This document shows positions 46,704-53,413 of a stretch of DNA of 64,000 bases, piece by piece. Source of the stretch: Candidatus Thiodiazotropha sp. 'RUGA' (GTDB lineage Bacteria; Pseudomonadota; Gammaproteobacteria; Chromatiales; Chromatiaceae). Each line of letters opens with the position of its first letter. Within the stretch, counting starts at the first letter, position 1. The position numbers were made by a program, and so were the translations under genes. The DNA is taken from positions 40,820-104,819 of the forward strand of contig JAEPDS010000012.1 of the NCBI GenBank assembly GCA_016842065.1, read 5' to 3'. The notes under the pieces were generated by a model, which did not search any database, was not told where the DNA came from, and saw only the letters and a list, made by a program, of their open reading frames with translations.

Positions 46704-48715
46704 AATATCCTCCGCCTCAACGTGATCATCAGTCTATCCTCGTTTGTCTCGGTGGTATCAGTGTTGTCTGAATTGGTCACTTCACGACGATCGTGGTTGT
46801 ACTTGAAGTCCAGGTCGAGTTTACGATAACGCCATTGAGCAAGAATACCGGCCGTGTAAAATTCATCTTCTTTGCGTCCACCGGCAACCGCAGAGCCCAC
46901 ATCCTCTCTCTTCCAGCCGCTGATGGTCGGTCGGATCGTCAGATTTCTACTCGCTTGCCAGTTTACGATGAAGTCAACGCGATAGAGGTCAGTATCGAGA
47001 AAATCCTGCTCTGTAAATGATTGAGTGGCGTTTAAACTCCAATTGATGCTCTGTCCACCTCTACGAACCTTTGGGGTCCAGGAAAACCGCTGATTGAAAG
47101 AGTAGGTGGTCGATTCAAAGCCGCCGGTTTCGGTATAACGCCTTTCAGCACCGATTACCGTGTCAATATTGATCGGTTTGAAATGAAACTCAAGATCGGT
47201 GTAAGTATTACGGGTATTCTGCAGAAAACTCTCACTTGCTCCGGCGATGAGTTTGTCATCCGATTTACTGTCGCTGTGCGAAAGTCTTACCCAATCGTAA
47301 TCAATGGTGAAATGGTAGTTGGTGAAGACGGTAGAGAACTCCTGTGTAGGGAGTATTTCCGCGTCGTAACTTACCAGTATGGTATCACCTGAATCGATTC
47401 TTCCGCCGGGAACAATCTGCAACTGGGTCAGGTCACCGGAAAGATCGATAATCGTATAGTCGGTATTTTCGTCATATACGGTTATCCCGTCACTATCTGT
47501 GACGACGATTGTGCTGGTGATGATAAAGCGTTGTTCAAGCAGGATTGCGCCGGTAAAAGGCACAGATTGACTCTCATCGATAACGTCGATGGTCCCAAGT
47601 GTGGAAATCCTGTCTGTCTCCTGGTATGAAGCACGCACACCGGCACTGATGTAAGCGCCCAAAAGCTTGTTTTTGGTATATCGTGCCTCCAGACCTGCTC
47701 GCCACTTGTCCTCGTCCAGATCGTCAGATTCCCGTTTATTGAGATTGGCATAGCCCATGGTGTTGAGGTTGTTGTAGAGTCTGTGATGGAGCTCGAATCT
47801 GCCGCCGTGCTCTGTGTTTTCTATGGTCTGCTCAGTGGACTGATAGTGATAGGAGGTGCGGCTGTGAAGATTGTCCAGGTGTTGTATCCTGGCACTCTCA
47901 CTGATCGTCAGGCGTTCATTGGCATTGAAACCTGTGCGGTCCGTATAGTTAAGGTTCGAATCGAGCTGACTGTTTCGTCCCCATAGCAGGTGGTGGGAGA
48001 TATTTGCTCTGTCCAGCTCGTAATCCTGGTCTCTTGAAATGATCCGATCGTCCAGTTCGTCATGGGTAAGGTGGACACTCAGCTTGCTGCTTCGTCCCTT
48101 CAGATTCCAGCTTTTCAAAAGTTCGTCGCGTTCGGTAACCGGATTCGTCAGGCTTGAGCGAAACTCTTCGTCAAGTGTCTTCTCTTCATAAGAGAGGCTC
48201 ATTGGAAAGGCTGAATTTTTCCAGTTGAGAGTTGCTCGATAAGACTCGATATCGGTGTCGAAACGACTACCGAGTGAGCCGGTATTCAGGCTGGTATTCT
48301 TCTGCGCGGATAGATCCAGCCCAAAAGGACCGGGTGTTCCTTGCAGCAGGCTGGTCTGAAGCAGGTAGTTGAACAGTTCACCATCGTATTCCTCAACGGT
48401 ATCGTCGGTTTCAAGTTCAGTCCAGGTATAGAGTGGTTCGATATCGATGAGAAACCAGGCAATCCTGGGGTCCAGCAGATAGCCCATTTGGGCAATTCTC
48501 AAGCCTGCTTGCCACTCTATCTCTTCAGATTCAAATCCATTTCGTGTTTTGGTGCCATCAAATTTCACCACCGCATCCAATTCAGTAGGGTAGAGTACGA
48601 AACTACTGTTTGATTCGGCAGCGAGTCTGTCACTCCAAAGAAAAATAGTCGTAGAAAGCAGCCAAACCAATGCCAGCGGCATCATGGATCTTGTCATAAC
48701 CTCCATGGGAAGCAT
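46700..48715 (-). CDS. Large outer-membrane beta-barrel protein (porin-cytochrome conduit candidate)
   Basis: A 671-residue protein with a signal peptide (about 10-33, after a short Met-rich start; an ATG at 48697 is an alternative). A long run of alternating amphipathic strands rich in Arg, Tyr, Trp and Thr follows, ending in LMITLRRRIL near the C-terminus. This is the pattern of a 20-plus-strand barrel. There are no Cys residues, so no hemes. Its place between triheme cytochromes and the 12-heme cytochrome, with 4- to 8-base spacing, parallels MtrB/PioB/OmbB barrels that hold a cytochrome in the membrane. Sequence-level homology to those was not confirmed. Confidence 0.82.
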   Translation of the reverse strand: MLPMEVMTRSMMPLALVWLLSTTIFLWSDRLAAESNSSFVLYPTELDAVVKFDGTKTRNGFESEEIEWQAGLRIAQMGYLLDPRIAWFLIDIEPLYTWTELETDDTVEEYDGELFNYLLQTSLLQGTPGPFGLDLSAQKNTSLNTGSLGSRFDTDIESYRATLNWKNSAFPMSLSYEEKTLDEEFRSSLTNPVTERDELLKSWNLKGRSSKLSVHLTHDELDDRIISRDQDYELDRANISHHLLWGRNSQLDSNLNYTDRTGFNANERLTISESARIQHLDNLHSRTSYHYQSTEQTIENTEHGGRFELHHRLYNNLNTMGYANLNKRESDDLDEDKWRAGLEARYTKNKLLGAYISAGVRASYQETDRISTLGTIDVIDESQSVPFTGAILLEQRFIITSTIVVTDSDGITVYDENTDYTIIDLSGDLTQLQIVPGGRIDSGDTILVSYDAEILPTQEFSTVFTNYHFTIDYDWVRLSHSDSKSDDKLIAGASESFLQNTRNTYTDLEFHFKPINIDTVIGAERRYTETGGFESTTYSFNQRFSWTPKVRRGGQSINWSLNATQSFTEQDFLDTDLYRVDFIVNWQASRNLTIRPTISGWKREDVGSAVAGGRKEDEFYTAGILAQWRYRKLDLDFKYNHDRREVTNSDNTDTTETNEDRLMITLRRRIL

Positions 48716-48720
48716 GATAT

Positions 48721-49065
48721 CTACTGCTCTTCGAGCAGGTGGCAGCGGTTACAATTGGCAAATCCGTCGTCAAAGGCATCTGTGCCATTATGGCAAACAG
48801 CGCAGGTCTTACCTTCTTTCATTACATCCTTGTTGATCGTAGTGGTCCCGGTTTTCATCTCAAATAGCGAGTTGTGACAGGCATCACAGCGGTAGTTGAG
48901 TCGATGGATCCAATGAGGAAAGATTGATGGTGGGAATGATTTCAGTTTTTCAGGATCACCACCTTCTCGAGTGTATTGAATATCACCAGGGGCTGCGGTC
49001 AGTAATGAACCGTATAAGAAAAGACATATTAATGTTGTTGTTAGAACACAAGTGTACTTGCGCAT
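48721..49065 (-). CDS. Triheme c7-type cytochrome
   Basis: A 114-residue exported protein with a signal peptide (about 1-25). It has three heme sites, CDACH (60-64), CAVCH (88-92) and CNRCH (105-109), in a c7-like layout. His51 and His54 in FPHWIH are probable axial ligands. It resembles the 'c(7)-type triheme' domain of cytochromes next to outer-membrane conduits. Probably a periplasmic electron carrier feeding the barrel complex. It ends 5 bases before the barrel gene. Confidence 0.88.
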   Translation of the reverse strand: MRKYTCVLTTTLICLFLYGSLLTAAPGDIQYTREGGDPEKLKSFPPSIFPHWIHRLNYRCDACHNSLFEMKTGTTTINKDVMKEGKTCAVCHNGTDAFDDGFANCNRCHLLEEQ

Positions 49066-49118
49066 ACCTTCACCAATTATTTACCCTGAAAGCACACTAC
49101 AGAGGTAGTGTCCTATAA

Positions 49119-49811
49119 TTATTCGTCTTCTTCTTCCTCGTCCTCGTCGTCACTGTTGATATGGCAGCGGTCGCATGCTTTCAGAGAGAATGAGACTTTC
49201 TTCTTACCGTGACAGGCACCACAGGAAGCACCTTTCTTCATCTCTTTCATCGTTGCGGGATTTCTTCGATAGGGGTAGAGCGTGGGGTTATGGCAGTTCT
49301 TGCACCCTAGCCACTCGGTGTGTGCGGAGTGGGGAAAGAAAGCATCGTCTTCCCGCTCTTCACCTGGAATGATGAAATCCCACTGGAAAGCTCTAGCCCA
49401 CAAGGCACGAGGGTCTTTACCTGGACGTGGGCGTATCATTCCCTGTTTCAGCGCCATGGACCAGTCGACGTTATCTTCTTCGTCTTTGGGTAGGATTTCC
49501 TCCACCCTGTCCCACTCTTTGATCGACTCGATCTCTGGTCTTGGGCCGGTATCAACAGGTTGTTGGAAATAACCAGCAGAGAAATTTCCTGATTGGCCTT
49601 TTTTCAATCCCTGTGTTTGAGCTTCAATCAGTGCAGTTTGTCGTTTTAATTCCTGCTCAGCCAGCTCTTTGGCCGTCGGTGGCTGGATATCGAAAAAAAC
49701 CTGCTTGGTCTCAGTACTGCAGGAAGCAATCAGTTGTAAACACGACACAACCAGGATAATGGATATTATCCTGGTTGTGTTGATTGTCTCTCTGTTACCC
49801 AAGCGAATCAC
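49119..49811 (-). CDS. Triheme cytochrome lipoprotein
   Basis: A 230-residue protein with lipobox LIASC (Cys31). The N-terminal part is a Gln/Glu-rich linker (to about 150). The C-terminal c7-like domain has CKNCH (170-174), CGACH (197-201) and CDRCH (213-217), with FPHSAH giving likely axial His. The last 11 residues are almost all Asp/Glu. The membrane-tethered, linker-plus-triheme layout suits an electron carrier reaching across the periplasm. It pairs with the shorter triheme protein downstream (same domain type, 53-base gap). Confidence 0.87.
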   Translation of the reverse strand: MIRLGNRETINTTRIISIILVVSCLQLIASCSTETKQVFFDIQPPTAKELAEQELKRQTALIEAQTQGLKKGQSGNFSAGYFQQPVDTGPRPEIESIKEWDRVEEILPKDEEDNVDWSMALKQGMIRPRPGKDPRALWARAFQWDFIIPGEEREDDAFFPHSAHTEWLGCKNCHNPTLYPYRRNPATMKEMKKGASCGACHGKKKVSFSLKACDRCHINSDDEDEEEEDE

Positions 49812-49831
49812 GTAATGGATATGCTGGATGA

Positions 49832-50458
49832 TTACTTGATATGGCAGGCCAGACAGAGTGCACTGCCGGCATTACTCATACGAAGGAACGGCTCATTGGT
49901 ATTGTCATGCACCGAATGGCAAGTACCACACTCGACCTGATCCCCGGTTCCACCGAACAACTGAAGACCATTGACCTGGGAATTTACAGCGGCAACAAAA
50001 TCAGGATCCTGAGTTGCGTTATAGGTCAGTGAGATCGGATGGTCGTTACTCAGGTCTGTACCAAGGCTGTCACCCAGGAAAAAGATACCATCGGGTCCAG
50101 TAATACCAGTTGGAAAATTGATCAGCTGATCAGCGGCTACAGTACCATCATGACAGCTGAGGCACGCGAGGGAGACGCCCGCCGGTGAACCGGCAATGGT
50201 CATATCCAGCGAGGGACTGCTGTACATGGTGTAGGTGGCCACCGTATCTTGGTGATTCCACAATGGGGTCGTACTGTTTGTGGTACTGGCATTATGGGGC
50301 GTGTGGCAGTAAGCGCAGATCTGCGTATTACCGGCCTGAGTCAAAAGTGTCGTCTGACTGCGAAGGTCATGCGACGTGTTTGCAATGTCTGCAATTGTTG
50401 ATGTGGCTAACAGGGCAAGTGAGGCAAAAATACTAGCCAGGATTGCTGTTTTTCTCAT
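49832..50458 (-). CDS. Tetraheme c-type cytochrome, OmcE-like
   Basis: A 208-residue exported protein from the ATG at 50458, which has AAGGAGG six bases upstream. It has a signal peptide (about 1-23). Four heme sites follow: CAYCH (48-52), CLSCH (99-103), CGTCH (177-181) and CLACH (202-206). The layout ANTSHDL, CHTPHNAS, PLWNH, CLSCHDGT, LGTDLSNDHPIS, ..C-x-x-CHSVH and SNAGSALCLACH matches tetraheme cytochromes such as Geobacter OmcE, which polymerise into extracellular filaments. Family assignment is from recalled pattern, not alignment. It is the first gene of the downstream set after a 490-base upstream region, fitting an abundantly made protein. Confidence 0.85.
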   Translation of the reverse strand: MRKTAILASIFASLALLATSTIADIANTSHDLRSQTTLLTQAGNTQICAYCHTPHNASTTNSTTPLWNHQDTVATYTMYSSPSLDMTIAGSPAGVSLACLSCHDGTVAADQLINFPTGITGPDGIFFLGDSLGTDLSNDHPISLTYNATQDPDFVAAVNSQVNGLQLFGGTGDQVECGTCHSVHDNTNEPFLRMSNAGSALCLACHIK

Positions 50459-50949
50459 GCCATTCCTCCTTAGCAAGGTCTAGGATGATGCACCAGCTCC
50501 ATCTTAGTGCTTTACGTTATTACTATTCTTGATTTTGGGTACTTCTACTGCATGTAGCCTTGCTGCCTTGTTGCCCAGCAGTTCTGTGGCTTTCTTAAGG
50601 TTCCCTTAAGAAATGGGAAATAAATCCCACATCGTTGATAATATTATGACATCGTTATATTGAGGTCAATGGTTTTAGGGAATCTAATTGCTTTTTTTAT
50701 TTGAGAGCTATCTGAATAAATATCAAGTAAAACACTTGGTATTTTTTGCTTCTTGCTTATTTTATGACAGCTATTTCAGATCGCTTCGTTGAGGAATTAT
50801 CAGGGTAAATTATTAAGAATACCTTAAGGATTATTAAGATATAAATAATCTGTGTCGACACAATATGACCAAAATAGAGTTGATGGTAAGCGGTAACTAG
50901 CTCGTTTCGTCTCCAATATGAGGGGTGAAGAAACTTTATTCAGTTCTGT
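50459..50949 (-). promoter_or_regulatory. Upstream region of the tetraheme cytochrome gene
   Basis: 490 AT-rich bases with no gene, the longest gap in the cytochrome cluster. It must carry the promoter for 50458. It contains a perfect 10-bp inverted repeat TTTCTTAAGG-TTC-CCTTAAGAAA at 50591-50613, a small GGGA/TCCC hairpin just after it, and another CCTTAAGG palindrome near 50822. The repeated CCTTAAG core suggests operator sites for one regulator. No strong promoter hexamers could be assigned. Confidence 0.5.
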
Positions 50950-52053
50950 TCACTCAGGCTGGCCTAGATACTCAAACATCTGGATACGCTGATTCAATTG
51001 ATCGGCAACAAAGACTCTATTATTTTTATCCACGTGAGCGCCTGCTGGCAGATAGAAGCCTCCCGGCCCGGTACCTGGCTTACCGACGGTCAGTAGTAGC
51101 CGACCTTCCTGGTTGAAGATCTGCATATTGTTGAAGGCGGCATCGATGGCATAGATGTGGCCGTCCAGGTCGACACCAATTCCCTTGAGCCGGCTGAATT
51201 GACCTCGCCCGTCCCCAAGGTTACCGAAACCATTCAGATATTTGCCCTGTTGATCAAAAACCTGAATGCGGAAATTCATTGTATCTGCGAGATATATCTG
51301 ACCCTTTTCATCAATTGTGATATTGGTGGGATAGTTGAATTTTCCTTTCTCTGAACCGCGATCGCCAATGGTAAAATCAACCTCCCCTTTATTATTAAAA
51401 ACAATAACTTGGTGCTTCTTTGAGTCGACCACATAGAGTTGTTGTGTGGTGTCGTTGAAGGTCAGTCCGACGGGTGAAATGAGGACATCACTGCCACCAA
51501 ATGCATTGATGAATTGCCCGTCTTTACCGAACATCACGACCCGATGATCTATGACATCGCTGACATAGACGTTGCCGGCCGAATCGGTAGTCACACCGGT
51601 CGGTTTTTTCAGCGTTCCTGGCCCATCGGTGCCCAGAAACTCCATGGTTTCGTCGTTGAGGTCGAATACCACAAGTCCGGAAATGCCGGTGTCAGCAACA
51701 TAAACCCGTCCTTGAGAATCGCTGAAAACCCCATAGGGTTTGACCAGGGCTCGGGACTCCTCCTCCTCTTTTCCAAGAAACCACTCACGAAGCCCCATTC
51801 CTTGATTACCACCGAAAGATTCTGAGGATTTCAAGCTGCCAAGATAGCGAATTCTGGGCTTTTCTGGCGGTGCTGGCCAAACAAAATTTCCTGACTCGGC
51901 CTGTTGGTCCCGGGTAGAAGGACCTGGGGAAGCACAGCCTGAAACCAGAATGATTATCGATACAAGTACAAGAATCTGTAACAGCAGTCCCTTTTTATTT
52001 GTCTGTTGCAAGTGGTAATCACATTCAGGTCTGGATCTCACGTTTTCCTCCAA
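50950..52053 (-). CDS. NHL-repeat beta-propeller lipoprotein, second copy
   Basis: A 367-residue protein with a long N-region and lipobox LVSGC (near residue 40). A VWPAPPEKPRIRYLG stretch follows, then six NHL blades with GITIDEKGQIYLADTMNFRIQVF-type repeats, where LADTMNFRIQVF echoes VNDTMNFRVQVF in the copy at 45696. It is the upstream-most gene of the cluster and is separated from the tetraheme gene by its own regulatory gap. It probably plays the same structural or assembly role as its paralogue. Confidence 0.87.
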   Translation of the reverse strand: MEENVRSRPECDYHLQQTNKKGLLLQILVLVSIIILVSGCASPGPSTRDQQAESGNFVWPAPPEKPRIRYLGSLKSSESFGGNQGMGLREWFLGKEEEESRALVKPYGVFSDSQGRVYVADTGISGLVVFDLNDETMEFLGTDGPGTLKKPTGVTTDSAGNVYVSDVIDHRVVMFGKDGQFINAFGGSDVLISPVGLTFNDTTQQLYVVDSKKHQVIVFNNKGEVDFTIGDRGSEKGKFNYPTNITIDEKGQIYLADTMNFRIQVFDQQGKYLNGFGNLGDGRGQFSRLKGIGVDLDGHIYAIDAAFNNMQIFNQEGRLLLTVGKPGTGPGGFYLPAGAHVDKNNRVFVADQLNQRIQMFEYLGQPE

Positions 52054-52241
52054 ATAGCTGGAATGACAGCTGCTGTTTTTGTATTAGTGGAGCTGATCGA
52101 GTAGGCTAAAATCTATGGTAGCTCAATATTTGTGTTTCAGGAAACCAGGAACAGTAGCCCATGTAAACTGTCTTGGATATAAATACGATTAAAAAAACGA
52201 TACCTGAAATCGACTAATGGACTCCATCGACGCTGGATTAT

Positions 52242-52260
52242 ACTCATTTGAAGAATGAGT
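52242..52260. repeat. Inverted repeat upstream of the NrfJ-like gene
   Basis: ACTCATT (52242-52248) and AATGAGT (52254-52260) form a perfect 7-bp inverted repeat with a 5-base spacer in the divergent region between the NHL and NrfJ-like genes. ACTCATT recurs about 30 bases later. It could be an operator. Confidence 0.4.
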
Positions 52261-52318
52261 TTATGTCTTCGTCGATACCATTCAATCACTCATTAGTGCT
52301 TCATCATCAGAGAAAATT

Positions 52319-53038
52319 ATGTCAAACCACAGGCTATTCATTGTCGCGATTATTCTGCTTATCTTTCAATCAGCATCAGTCGCGGAGGTGGGCACCGGCT
52401 CCGGCACTGTTGCAGAAGTGATGGATGTTGGGAGTTATACCTATCTTAAGCTTGAAGGGCGCAATGTATGGGTTGCAACCACTCGTCTACCAATAACGGT
52501 AGGGGAGAAGATCGCCTACAAGGGCGGTATGGAGATGCGAGATTTCTACAGTAAAACGCTGGATCGATTTTTTGACTCCATTGTATTTGTAGAGAGTATC
52601 AGTCGAACTGGTGTAGGTAATATGGAGAGTCTACACCAATCAGTTTCTGGCAAACATGAGGTTGGTGTAAAGTCACTCTCCCAAAGCGATCCTGTCAAAT
52701 CACCTGTGCCGGGTGAGATTACGCCACTTCCAGATGGTCTGACCGTCGAGAAAATTGTCTCGAATGCTGTGGAATTAGATGAAGAGAGTGTCACCCTCAA
52801 CGCCAAGGTAATCAAAGTCAACTTGAATATAATGGGCAAGAATTGGATCACATTGCAGGATGGTACAGGTAGAGAACCCAATAACAAATTGATCGCAACC
52901 TCTCAGGATGAAATCTCACCGGGAGAGCAGGTTACAGTCGAAGGTGTGGTTAGAAACAATGTCGATATTGGTGCTGGATACAAATATAAGGTGTTACTTG
53001 AGCAAGCAAAATTCACATTAAACAAAAATGTACCATAA
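52319..53038 (+). CDS. Exported double OB-fold protein, NrfJ-like
   Basis: A 239-residue protein with a signal peptide (about 1-22). The first domain (about 25-100) has the NrfJ-type pattern: GTVAEVMDVGSYTYLKLEG, NVWVATTRLPITVGE, and a Phe-x-SKTLDRFFDSIVFVE segment. The second domain (about 140-235) is a similar OB fold with WITLQDGTG, GEQVTVEGVV. NrfJ is encoded beside nrf cytochrome genes and in other cytochrome loci and its role is not settled. Its place next to a multiheme cluster supports a link to cytochrome maturation or protection. It is divergent from the NHL gene. Confidence 0.8.
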   Translation: MSNHRLFIVAIILLIFQSASVAEVGTGSGTVAEVMDVGSYTYLKLEGRNVWVATTRLPITVGEKIAYKGGMEMRDFYSKTLDRFFDSIVFVESISRTGVGNMESLHQSVSGKHEVGVKSLSQSDPVKSPVPGEITPLPDGLTVEKIVSNAVELDEESVTLNAKVIKVNLNIMGKNWITLQDGTGREPNNKLIATSQDEISPGEQVTVEGVVRNNVDIGAGYKYKVLLEQAKFTLNKNVP

Positions 53039-53413
53039 AGGATAGAGATAAATTTATTAAAGGGTTACATATATTTCAGGCGTTTGGTTAGTTAAATCTT
53101 CTTACTGAGTTGATTGATGCGTTAATCAGTTGTCGAAAACTGACAATATAATCTTGTTTCATATAAACAACTGCTTTTTTAAACCGAGTTTGCTGTGGTA
53201 CGTGGGAAAATCAGTAGCATAGGAATTAAAAGTCTAAAATTAAGTTTCTTAAGTAAGTGATTGAGAACGTCTCATAGGCAACGTGATCGCTGTATTGTCG
53301 TAGTTTCCCTATTGGAATTGTGGATCTTAAGAATTAAACACTGTGACAGAATGCACTCCACAATATATAAATAGTGACTAATATACAGCTGTCGTTGTTT
53401 TTATATAATTGTT
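53039..53413 (+). other. AT-rich intergenic region
   Basis: 375 bases without a gene. It shows a TTGTC/GACAA inverted repeat (53130-53146) directly followed by TATAAT (53147-53152), which could be a promoter overlapped by an operator. No well-placed -35 box is seen. It probably contains the promoter of the ATP-grasp/TPR/barrel set. Confidence 0.4.

Noticed and set aside
50560..50577. GG-N10-GC element upstream of the tetraheme gene on the minus strand
   Set aside because: Spacing fits sigma-54, but the surrounding bases match poorly (GGGCAACAAGGCAGCA), so it was not called.
42663..52053. Reading the cytochrome cluster as a nitrite-reductase (Nrf) operon because of the NrfJ-like neighbour
   Set aside because: No CxxCK active-site heme motif is present in any of the cytochromes, so NrfA is absent.
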